A DNA stretch of 14,254 bases from JAVBME01 sp031552765 (GTDB lineage Bacteria > Bacillota > Negativicutes > Acidaminococcales > JAISLQ01): positions 1 to 14,254 of the forward strand of contig JAVBME010000043.1 of NCBI GenBank assembly GCA_031552765.1. The letters are read 5' to 3'. Shown piece by piece: positions 1 to 5,966 of the stretch. A program made the translations under genes and the position numbers. The notes beneath the pieces were generated by a model that was given only the letters and a program-made list of their open reading frames with translations, made no database searches and was not told where the DNA came from. Position 1 is the stretch's first letter, and each line of letters opens with the position of its first letter.

Positions 1-699
1 TCAAAGTGTAGACAAAAGGGAAATTTAATATATTTATATGCTTTTTATGCTTAATGTCATCTCCTGCGTTTGTGTAAGTCCAACTACCTGTTACTGCCAA
101 CAACGCGACATTTCTCTTTTTTGTATAGTGCCCCCGAACGCTTACTCCACGCGGGAAATTGTTAAGCCATCCTGCTGGCAAAGTTAAACTCGCTCGTCTA
201 ACTATCGCCTGCGTCTCTGTCCGACTTCGCTCAAACAGTTGCCTTTGCCGGCGCAGTCCGGCAACCAATTCAACCCACGCTCCGTAATGCGTTTCGTCTG
301 GCACTATACCGCGTCTTATAGGCACGACGGGAGATAAAAATATCTTTTGTTCCCATGTGGCGGTATAGCTCTTACCTCGGTTATGTTGCGCAGTGCGTCT
401 GGAAGTGCTTTATTTGCCGCGCCTTTTCCATAGCTGTCTGAGCGTACAGCGAGTAAGTATTGATTACGATGAAATAGCGGCAAATTTAGCAATTCCTAGC
501 GCGTAGTACAGTAACCGAGCAGAGCTATACATAAAAAAAGAACTGTCGCGTAGCTAGGAATGGCTCGCAGTAGGACTTACTATAACGATAGATAACAATC
601 AAGCCAAAGACTTTTTGCACTGAATACCAAATGTATAATTAATATATAAAGGTGCTTTTGTCTACAGTCTGAAGATGCCGTTTTTACGGCATCTTTTTT
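1..699 (+). ncRNA. Candidate large structured non-coding RNA (about 660-700 nt), family unassigned
   Basis: No convincing ORF covers this stretch, but long complementary segments are nested through it. The ends pair perfectly over 12 bp (7-18 with 655-666), and the flanking A/U-rich stretches (about 21-40 and 633-650) could extend this helix imperfectly. Inside are 74-81 with 573-580 (8 bp), continued by 92-97 with 567-572 (6 bp); hairpin 245-251/258-264; 304-312/360-368 (9 bp); 412-420/477-485 (9 bp) with inner 433-437/446-450; and 492-500/553-561 (9 bp) with inner 501-503/547-549 and 508-512/542-546. Segment 376-383 pairs with 512-519 inside the loop of that last hairpin, which makes a pseudoknot. 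A strong plus-strand terminator begins 6 nt after the closing helix, which fixes the strand and the 3' end. The promoter must lie left of the window or at its edge. Size and design recall ROOL, GOLLD and OLE RNAs. I see no RNase P, tmRNA, group I or group II intron core motifs. The pairings were read by eye without a folding calculation. Confidence 0.7.
672..699 (+). terminator. Rho-independent terminator of the structured RNA
   Basis: A perfect 10-bp stem (672-681 with 686-695) closes a TTTT loop and runs into a T-tract that continues to 699. It sits 6 nt after the closing helix of the RNA candidate. Read on the minus strand the stem has no following T-run (CAGAC follows), so it probably does not serve the minus-strand gene ending at 705 equally well. 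Confidence 0.85.
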
Positions 700-704
700 G
701 TATT

Positions 705-1343
705 TCATAATTCCTGTAAACGTTTGCGTATTTTTTCGTTGCGCTCTTCAAGCTTTTTGACGCGCTGGACAAGCATATCGCTCTTTCTTGTGATTTCGTC
801 GCGGCTTTCTTCAGGCAGCAATGAAAGATTTTCCCGCAGCAATTTTGTCCGGTCAAGCGAAAGTTTGATTTTGGCTTCGTTTTGGCTGAGGCCATCCAAA
901 AGCGCCAGACGCCGCCGGGATTTTTCATCCAATTTAGCAAAAAGCGCCATTTCTTCGTAGCCGTTATAGCGATATTCGCTGTCGTCAAACAGCAATTGCG
1001 CATCCTGGTCCTCCAAATTGGCAACATCTTTGCCCAACTCGCCCCGCTGGAACATTTTGATAAAATCTATCCAATGATCATGAGTTATCTCATAATGCTC
1101 ACAACTTCCCTCTCTGACTACAGACGCTTTCAAATATCCGGCCTGTATCCACTCGAGCACGACTTCTTCCGGCATCATTATATCTGTGGCAATGTCTTCT
1201 ACTGTCAAAATTTCTTTTTTGTTTATCCGATGGGACTTTACTGCCATCTTAACTGCCGCCGCCATGGTAGAAGCCGCAACGGCCAACCCGCCCAAAAGAC
1301 CTACTAACGGTGCTATCGCCAAAACTATCAACCTCCGTATCAA
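705..1343 (-). CDS. Hypothetical membrane-anchored protein with possible HTH and C-terminal coiled coil
   Basis: I do not recognise this 212-residue protein. Residues 1-34 begin with two arginines and then form a hydrophobic, Ala/Gly-rich segment, so a single N-terminal anchor or signal is likely. Residues about 44-78 look like an excisionase or MerR-type winged helix-turn-helix (LTVEDIA, then VLEWIQAGYL). The C-terminal third (about 137-212) is charged and helical, with a probable coiled coil from 183. This layout suggests a membrane-tethered protein that may bind DNA or a partner; function is unknown. The start is uncertain. TTG at 1343 keeps the arginines before the hydrophobic segment but sits 12 nt from a GGGAG. 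A TTG at 1322 (codon 8) has a GGAGG at better spacing (9 nt). An extended -10 promoter lies just upstream. Its 3' end abuts the RNA terminator. Confidence 0.7.
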   Translation of the reverse strand: MIRRLIVLAIAPLVGLLGGLAVAASTMAAAVKMAVKSHRINKKEILTVEDIATDIMMPEEVVLEWIQAGYLKASVVREGSCEHYEITHDHWIDFIKMFQRGELGKDVANLEDQDAQLLFDDSEYRYNGYEEMALFAKLDEKSRRRLALLDGLSQNEAKIKLSLDRTKLLRENLSLLPEESRDEITRKSDMLVQRVKKLEERNEKIRKRLQEL

Positions 1344-1366
1344 TTTACATAATAACTCCCAAAGAC

Positions 1367-1375
1367 ATTATAGCA
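1367..1375 (-). promoter_or_regulatory. Extended -10 promoter for the 705-1343 gene
   Basis: On the minus strand TATAAT (1372-1367) is preceded by TGC, giving the TGnTATAAT extended -10 form. No good -35 hexamer lies 17 bp upstream, as is usual for extended -10 promoters. Transcription would start near 1360, giving a short leader. Confidence 0.6.
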
Positions 1376-1401
1376 TACGGATATTCTTAAATAAAGCTGT
1401 T

Positions 1402-1417
1402 GTCTTCACGTGAAACA
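1402..1417. other. parS-like sequence (ParB/Spo0J-type site), imperfect
   Basis: Thirteen consecutive bases (1405-1417, TTCACGTGAAACA) match the 3' part of the Firmicute parS consensus TGTTTCACGTGAAACA. The first three positions differ when the site is read without gaps. With the C at 1404 treated as an insertion, the sequence from 1401 equals the whole consensus. The site lies in the gap between two minus-strand genes. Binding is unproven. Confidence 0.4.
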
Positions 1418-1421
1418 TTTT

Positions 1422-2717
1422 CTATTTTTTCAGTAACCACCAGTTTTTTTGCTCATCAGCATATTTTTTTAGTACTGAGTGGTATCCGTCCTTATATTTT
1501 TCCAAAGCGCCGGCGATAACGTCTTTATTATCTATAGCAGCTTCTATTGAGCTTTTGCCTAAAACGCCCTGCGCCAGAACATCGCTTTCACCTGGAGAAA
1601 ATATATCGTTCAATACACTGTCGCCAGCCTGCCGTAAAACAGACAGGGCGGCAGCGGCGCTTTGCCCGGCCGGGCGTATGTCTAAAAGGGCGCCGCAATG
1701 CTCCAGCCAGCCGGCTGTTTTTTTCTCTTGCCCCGCTGGTACCCGGATAAGCGCCTTATGCCCCAACTCTTTAGCCACTCCTGCATGCCGCCTTGGCTCT
1801 TCGTCCAGCGGCAGCTCCACTGCAGCCAAAACAATTTTACTGCGCGCAAGTTCATTGGCCAGCAAATAATGCGCCTCAACATCTAGGCTATTTTCTGCAT
1901 ATACAATAAAGTCTACCGGCCAGGGAGCGCTTTTAAAATAAGCATTATAGACATATTGCAGCCAAGCTATAGATTCGCCGTAAATAAGCGCTAGGCGCGC
2001 CAGTTTTTCTTCTGTATAGTTTAGGGTAAGCCCGTCCGTCATTATTTCTTTGCCGGCATAAGATGATACCAGCGCTGCCCGGAAAGCCTCCGGCAGGTTG
2101 ACGAACTTTTTTTGCACTTCGTTTTCTGGTAAATCAACGGCGCTGCGATCAACCTTATTGCTAATATCGAGAACAATACCGGTATAACCGGCCAAAAGCG
2201 CATTCATCACTTCGCCTTCATCCCGTGCATAGGAATACTCCGCGCCATAACCGCTCTTCAGTCCCGCCGCCAGCACCTGCCAGGCCTGACGGCCCAAAGA
2301 AGCCGCCAGATTTGCGTCTATCCGCCCCTTAGACTGAATAACGACTTTTACTCCTGTTCCGGCAAAAACCTCAGCCCAAATAGGCAACATGCCGGGGAAA
2401 AAGGCTTCTACTCCGACACTCGGCATATTCCTGCCCACAGCATGCGGCGCCGTCCACTTGATAAACAGGCGCAAAGCATGGGAGTTTTTGTCGCTCAGGG
2501 CGGCTGTTCTAAGGCGTACGCCATATCTATATTCATCTTTTAGGCATTCCAAGCGGTCGGCAAAACCGCAGGCGCCGTCCGTCACGCAGACCAGTTCTTC
2601 TTTGCCAGCCAAAATGGCAATAAATCCATGCGGCACTTCGGTAAAAGATGCTTCCAATATATCGACGCCACCGGCTTTTTTCATAATATCGCGCGCTTTT
2701 TTTTCATTTAACGCCAT
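1422..2717 (-). CDS. Tagaturonate epimerase (UxaE) family-like protein, probably diverged
   Basis: This 431-residue soluble protein has no signal peptide or membrane segment. Its order of conserved blocks resembles the tagaturonate/fructuronate epimerase family as I recall it from Thermotoga UxaE: GMLPIWAE (about 109-116), a LAAGLKSGYGAE block (149-160), a GYTGIVLDIS strand (177-186), TEEKLARLALIYGESIAWL (235-253) and a VDFIVYAENS strand (268-277). In that family the strand ends carry acidic and histidine residues for the metal and the sugar acid. Here the expected Asp-x-Asp-His region reads EYSYARD and the Asp-x-x-Asp-His region reads DISNKVD, so several ligands seem lost. It may therefore be inactive, or act on something else. 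The ATG at 2717 has a GGAGG seven bases upstream. No uronate genes are nearby. The assignment rests on memory of one homologue and is tentative. Confidence 0.55.
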   Translation of the reverse strand: MALNEKKARDIMKKAGGVDILEASFTEVPHGFIAILAGKEELVCVTDGACGFADRLECLKDEYRYGVRLRTAALSDKNSHALRLFIKWTAPHAVGRNMPSVGVEAFFPGMLPIWAEVFAGTGVKVVIQSKGRIDANLAASLGRQAWQVLAAGLKSGYGAEYSYARDEGEVMNALLAGYTGIVLDISNKVDRSAVDLPENEVQKKFVNLPEAFRAALVSSYAGKEIMTDGLTLNYTEEKLARLALIYGESIAWLQYVYNAYFKSAPWPVDFIVYAENSLDVEAHYLLANELARSKIVLAAVELPLDEEPRRHAGVAKELGHKALIRVPAGQEKKTAGWLEHCGALLDIRPAGQSAAAALSVLRQAGDSVLNDIFSPGESDVLAQGVLGKSSIEAAIDNKDVIAGALEKYKDGYHSVLKKYADEQKNWWLLKK

Positions 2718-2752
2718 TTTTTTCCTCCAGTGATTTTTTATATATCTTAATT

Positions 2753-2784
2753 ATTATAGCCTATTTTGAGCAAAAATTTTTGCT
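2753..2784 (-). promoter_or_regulatory. Putative -10 and 16-bp perfect palindrome upstream of the UxaE-like gene
   Basis: TATAAT occurs on the minus strand at 2758-2753, suitably placed for the gene starting at 2717. Upstream of it is a perfect 16-bp palindrome (2769-2784, AGCAAAAATTTTTGCT), which overlaps the expected -35 position. No good -35 hexamer is visible. The palindrome may be an operator, or may simply be A/T-rich intergenic sequence between divergent genes. Confidence 0.4.
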
Positions 2785-2810
2785 TAGTTTGTAAAATTCT
2801 TACTAAACAC

Positions 2811-2839
2811 TTGACAAAAAGATGTTTTTAATTAATAAT
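2811..2839 (+). promoter_or_regulatory. Rubrerythrin promoter
   Basis: A consensus -35 TTGACA (2811-2816) is followed after 17 bp by AATAAT (2834-2839) as the -10. The surrounding A/T-rich sequence leaves the exact -10 register open by one base. Confidence 0.7.
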
Positions 2840-2847
2840 AATTATTA
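2833..2847. promoter_or_regulatory. PerR-type (Fur family) operator over the rubrerythrin -10
   Basis: TAATAATAATTATTA matches the 7-1-7 PerR box TTATAATNATTATAA at 12 of its 14 defined positions. It contains a perfect 12-bp dyad (TAATAATTATTA, 2836-2847) and covers the -10 hexamer, so a bound repressor would block transcription. Peroxide-responsive control of rubrerythrin by PerR is well known in anaerobic Firmicutes. The site is inferred by match only, and the local A/T richness raises the chance of coincidence. Confidence 0.55.
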
Positions 2848-2873
2848 GTTAATGCAAAAGGAGTGGTACAATT

Positions 2874-3368
2874 ATGACAAAGACAATGCAAGGCCTGGCC
2901 GACGCGTTTGCCGGCGAATCACAAGCTAACAGGAAATATACCGCTTATGCGGCCCAAGCGGAAGCGGAAGGCTACAAGCAGGCCGCTAAACTTTTCCGTG
3001 TAGCTGCTGAGGCAGAAACACTGCATGCCTTGGCGGAATTTAAAGCCATGGGCAAAGTAAAAAGCACTGCAGAAAATCTTCAAGACGCAGTGGCTGGTGA
3101 AACACATGAGTTTAAAAATATGTATCCCGAGTTTATCGAATATGCCAAAGAAGAAAAACAGCCTGTAGCGCAGCGTCTTTTTGAATACGCCGCCGCTGCG
3201 GAAAAAGTACATGCCGATCTTTATCAAAAAACGCTTAACAGCCTGAGCAAAGAAAACGGCCCCGCCTTATATCTTTGCCCTGTTTGCGGCTATATCCATG
3301 AAGGCAATGCGCCTGACAACTGTCCTATTTGCAGTGCCAAGGCCTCTGTATTCAAAGAATTCAACTAA
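2874..3368 (+). CDS. rbr: Rubrerythrin (NADH/rubredoxin-linked peroxide reductase)
   Basis: This 164-residue cytosolic protein has the usual two-domain form. Residues 1-125 are a ferritin-like four-helix domain with candidate diiron ligands Glu15, Glu48, His51, Glu76, Glu79, Glu110 and His113 in the expected ESQA, EAETLHA, GETHEF and AAEKVHA motifs. Residues 133-160 are a rubredoxin-like domain with one Fe site bound by CPVCG (Cys135, Cys138) and CPIC (Cys150, Cys153). Rubrerythrins reduce hydrogen peroxide to water in anaerobes, receiving electrons through the rubredoxin centre. Length is typical for the short form. The ATG has AAAGGAG ten bases upstream. It is transcribed alone, with a PerR-type site before it and a strong terminator after it. 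Confidence 0.96.
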   Translation: MTKTMQGLADAFAGESQANRKYTAYAAQAEAEGYKQAAKLFRVAAEAETLHALAEFKAMGKVKSTAENLQDAVAGETHEFKNMYPEFIEYAKEEKQPVAQRLFEYAAAAEKVHADLYQKTLNSLSKENGPALYLCPVCGYIHEGNAPDNCPICSAKASVFKEFN

Positions 3369-3374
3369 GCGTTC

Positions 3375-3409
3375 AAAAGCCCACGGATGCAAATCCGTGG
3401 GCTTTTTTC
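3375..3409. terminator. Bidirectional terminator between rubrerythrin and the convergent hypothetical gene
   Basis: A perfect 14-bp stem (3375-3388 with 3393-3406) has a GCAA tetraloop and a T-run on the plus side. The AAAA at the 5' foot gives a U-run on the minus strand, so it can also end the gene whose stop is at 3420. Confidence 0.9.
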
Positions 3410-3419
3410 TGTATATCGA

Positions 3420-4121
3420 TTATATCTTCATATTGATACTGGTTACAAGGGAGCCCTGTGCATTCAAAAAGGCGGCGACCGGGTCGCTTGAAGGTGTCGC
3501 TACAGCGCCGGCAATACTCGCTGCATCCGCCGTCTTTCCGCTTTTGGCCTCTGCGGCGGCCTCATCTTCCCCGTTTAGGAAGTTTTTAATTGGTATATCT
3601 TTTCTCAAATTCGCATTTTCTTTTTTGGGCGGGTCCACACGCCGCAAGCCGCCAAGCCCTTTGTGCAGAAGCTGCTCGGCCTTAGTCAGTTCACCAGACG
3701 TTACGCCCGCTTTGCCGAGGATGGCCACGGCCTGCTTAATACAGTCGAGCAGCGCGCTCCAGCTTTTCCCGGTATAATCGCGCGGCGACATCATGCGGAC
3801 AGATTTCATCAGCATTTCTATATAACTTTTTTTCATTTTTATCAAGTCGGCTTCAGTACTATCCGTCTTGCTGGGATCCGGTAAGCCAGACAGAGGATTT
3901 GCACCCGGGCCTATTTCTTTTTGTTTATCTGCATCTGTTGCCGCTGTCTGCTGGTAAGCCTTGTCTTTGGTAGATAAATCCGTTTTATAAGCCGCGGAAA
4001 AACCTTCTTCCTTGGTTTCTGAAATACTTTCTTCTTCTGTTTTTTCCGGCGCGTTTTGTTTTGCATCCCATCCATAGGATTTATACAAAGATGATACCAG
4101 ATTATTGACACTGGCGGGCAT
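3420..4121 (-). CDS. Hypothetical protein, charged and low-complexity
   Basis: I do not recognise this protein. From the chosen ATG it is 233 residues long. The reading frame extends upstream to a TTG at 4145, but the ATG at 4121 is preferred because AAGGA lies ten bases before it, whereas the TTG has no ribosome site. There is no signal peptide or membrane segment. Residues about 20-95 are rich in Lys, Glu, Ser and Thr and look disordered. A helical core follows (about 92-162 of the chosen form), with a leucine/lysine-rich helix pair and a single cysteine. The tail (about 180-233) is Ala/Asp/Ser-rich and again probably flexible. The gene stands alone, ends in a shared terminator with rubrerythrin, and is divergent from the iron operon. 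Codon style is like its neighbours. Confidence 0.7.
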   Translation of the reverse strand: MPASVNNLVSSLYKSYGWDAKQNAPEKTEEESISETKEEGFSAAYKTDLSTKDKAYQQTAATDADKQKEIGPGANPLSGLPDPSKTDSTEADLIKMKKSYIEMLMKSVRMMSPRDYTGKSWSALLDCIKQAVAILGKAGVTSGELTKAEQLLHKGLGGLRRVDPPKKENANLRKDIPIKNFLNGEDEAAAEAKSGKTADAASIAGAVATPSSDPVAAFLNAQGSLVTSINMKI

Positions 4122-4158
4122 TTGAATCACATCCTTGTTTTTCAAATATAGCTCTTAG

Positions 4159-4184
4159 AACCGATATAACTTTCTATATCGGTT
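4159..4184. repeat. Perfect 10-bp inverted repeat between divergent genes
   Basis: AACCGATATA (4159-4168) is repeated inverted at 4175-4184 with a 6-nt gap. It lies 38 bp upstream of the ATG at 4121, within the likely promoter region of that gene. A T-run follows on the plus strand at 4191-4196, but no plus-strand gene precedes it. It could be an operator or a leader hairpin. Confidence 0.55.
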
Positions 4185-4233
4185 ATCGTCTTTTTTGCAT
4201 AAAAACTTAAGCCAAAAACAGCTCTGCCACACA

Positions 4234-4263
4234 TTGACAATGAATATCATTTGCTTTTATAAT
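4234..4263 (+). promoter_or_regulatory. Promoter of the DUF4418-ABC operon
   Basis: A perfect -35 TTGACA (4234-4239) and a perfect -10 TATAAT (4258-4263) are separated by 18 bp. Transcription would start near 4270, leaving a leader of about 70 nt. This leader can form an 8-bp hairpin with one G-U pair (4278-4285 with 4298-4305) before the ribosome site AAAGGA at about 4326-4331. Confidence 0.85.
4235..4249. promoter_or_regulatory. Fur box within the DUF4418-ABC promoter
   Basis: TGACAATGAATATCA matches the 7-1-7 Fur box TGATAATNATTATCA at 12 of 14 defined positions. Read as the classical 19-bp box (4236-4254) it matches 15 of 19. It overlaps the -35 and the spacer, the usual place for iron-dependent repression. 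Confidence 0.75.
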
Positions 4264-4340
4264 GAAGTCGTGTAGTGTTGGCGGATTGTTCATCCAGTCT
4301 GCCAAAACGCACCATTTTATCTAGTAAAGGAATGTAGCTT

Positions 4341-4742
4341 ATGAAAAACCGTATTTTTACTGCTCTTTTTTTTGTAGCAGCCGGTATCCTCATTGCAGCC
4401 GGCCCTCTTCATATATTTGGCGTCTGTGAGCCAACAGCGCAAAAAACCATGAAATGCGTATGGACGGCGCGCGCGGAGATAGGTGTAGGAACGTTGATCG
4501 CGCTCCTTGGCGCGACGCTGGCCGCCATGCCGCCGGTTGCCGGCCGGCTGGGGCTGAGTATCGCGCTTACGCTGGCCGGTTGCTTAGCTGTTTTACTGCC
4601 GGAAACACTTATCGGCGTCTGCGGCAACCCAATGATGCAGTGCCGTTTGCTCACTTATCCGGCTCTTTTGCTGCTGGGAAGCCTGGTTGCCGCAGTTGGC
4701 CTTGTCAACAGCTTATATTTGTTCAGACTTTTAAAAAGGTAG
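4341..4742 (+). CDS. DUF4418 family four-helix membrane protein
   Basis: This 133-residue protein has four hydrophobic segments (about 5-26, 45-64, 70-90 and 105-127). Four cysteines lie in two conserved blocks: Cys29 and Cys39 in VCEPTAQKTMKCVWTARAE, and Cys94 and Cys101 in IGVCGNPMMQC. These blocks are the hallmark of the DUF4418 family, and both lie at the ends of membrane helices, so they may form a metal or redox site facing one side of the membrane. No biochemical role is established that I know of. It is the first gene of a Fur-box operon with an ABC exporter-type pair, 6 nt before the permease gene, which suggests a role in metal handling. An AAAGGA ribosome site supports the ATG. Confidence 0.8.
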   Translation: MKNRIFTALFFVAAGILIAAGPLHIFGVCEPTAQKTMKCVWTARAEIGVGTLIALLGATLAAMPPVAGRLGLSIALTLAGCLAVLLPETLIGVCGNPMMQCRLLTYPALLLLGSLVAAVGLVNSLYLFRLLKR

Positions 4743-4748
4743 GCTGCC

Positions 4749-5966
4749 ATGGGATACAACCATCTGAGTACTTATTTCATTGCCAGGAAAAACCTTGCCC
4801 GGCGTCCTTTTCGAACCGCCTGCCTAGCAACGCTGGTAACGCTTTTAGCCTTTACCCTGTTTGGCGGCGGTATAGTATATTTCAGCCTGCTGCGCGGCCT
4901 CGATAGTATAGCCGACCGGCTGGGCGGCGACGCGCTCATCGTCGTACCGGAAGGCTATGAACGTAAAGTGCAGGGCGTATATCTGCGCGGCGACCCCAGC
5001 ACTTTTTATCTCGATAAAAGTGTGCTGGCTAAAATAGGCCAGATTCGCGGGGTAAAAGATATTTCACCACAACTGTTTGTTGCGACACTTAAAGAAAGCT
5101 GTTGCAGTTTGCCGGTGCAGCTTATCGGTTTTGACCCGCGGACGGATTTTTCCATAAAACCCTGGTTGGCCGGCGAAATGGCCGCTTTGCCCGGCCCCGG
5201 AGAAATCATCGTTGGTAATATGATAGAAGCGGCGCCGGGCGAAACTTTAGAATTTTTCAACCAACCATATAAAGTACTGGGCCGTCTGGCTAAGACCGGC
5301 ATGGGCTATGATACAACTGTTTTCATGACCATACAGGACGCGCAAAAACTGCTTGCCCGCCAACTAGCCTACAAAGAAATAACAAATCTGTCGGCGGACA
5401 ACTTACTGTCTTCCATTAACGTCAATGTACAAAAAGATTATGACGTTGCTATAATAGGCGATAAACTGCGCAAAATAAGCGGTCCGGACAAGCTGTCTGT
5501 CATCGTTACGCAAAATATGCTGGGCAGTATTAAAAGCAGCGCCGATAAATTTCTGACGCTCATATATTACAGTGCGCTGGCGCTGTGGCTGCTGGCGCTT
5601 CTTGTTCTGCTGCTAGTGTTTTCCCTCACCTTCAATGAACGCCTGCGTGAATTTGCTATATACAGAACGCTCGGCGCCAGCAGACGTAAGCTGTATGCCC
5701 TTATATTCAGCGAAGCGGCCCTGCTCAGTCTGTGCGGTGCGTCTACTGGCATCCTTTTGGCCGCACTGCTGGTCTTTCCTTTTAACAACTATATCAGCCA
5801 GACCTTGCAAATCCCTTATCTTTTACCGGCATGGCCTAAAATAGCAGTCCTTTTAGCCGCAAGCTTTACCGGCGCTTTTGCAGTGGGGCCGCTGGCCACT
5901 CTGTTCTCTGCTCGCAAGCTGGGACAGGCCGAAACCTATACTGTGCTGAGGGAGAATGAAATATGA
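4749..5966 (+). CDS. ABC transporter permease, MacB/FtsX type
   Basis: This 405-residue protein has the MacB/FtsX layout: one N-terminal membrane helix (about 22-46), a large extracytoplasmic domain (about 47-270, MacB periplasmic core-like), and three C-terminal helices (about 272-296, 320-345 and 360-385). The cytoplasmic loop after the second helix contains the typical RLREFAIYRTLGASRRKL segment, the coupling region to the ATPase. Such proteins do not form a classic import channel; they transmit mechanical work across the membrane or expel lipoprotein-like or small substrates. Cys-Cys occurs in the extracytoplasmic part (ESCCSLP). It starts 6 nt after the DUF4418 gene, and its stop overlaps the next start by 4 nt (ATGA). 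The substrate is unknown; the Fur box suggests an iron-linked role. Confidence 0.88.
   Translation: MGYNHLSTYFIARKNLARRPFRTACLATLVTLLAFTLFGGGIVYFSLLRGLDSIADRLGGDALIVVPEGYERKVQGVYLRGDPSTFYLDKSVLAKIGQIRGVKDISPQLFVATLKESCCSLPVQLIGFDPRTDFSIKPWLAGEMAALPGPGEIIVGNMIEAAPGETLEFFNQPYKVLGRLAKTGMGYDTTVFMTIQDAQKLLARQLAYKEITNLSADNLLSSINVNVQKDYDVAIIGDKLRKISGPDKLSVIVTQNMLGSIKSSADKFLTLIYYSALALWLLALLVLLLVFSLTFNERLREFAIYRTLGASRRKLYALIFSEAALLSLCGASTGILLAALLVFPFNNYISQTLQIPYLLPAWPKIAVLLAASFTGAFAVGPLATLFSARKLGQAETYTVLRENEI

Noticed and set aside
7..666. 12-bp inverted repeats at the ends of the gene-free region could mark a small transposable element (MITE).
   Set aside because: No target-site duplication flanks them, and the inner sequence folds in a nested order with a terminator right after the right repeat, which fits an RNA closing helix better. 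A second genomic copy would reopen the question.
1..699. RNase P RNA, tmRNA, group I or group II intron.
   Set aside because: I did not find the conserved cores (for example GAGGAAAGTCC, the tmRNA tRNA-like ends, or a domain V hairpin).
882..1307. Plus-strand frames over the 705-1343 gene.
   Set aside because: They lie antisense to a minus-strand gene with a promoter and ribosome sites, have no ribosome site of their own, and give no recognisable protein.
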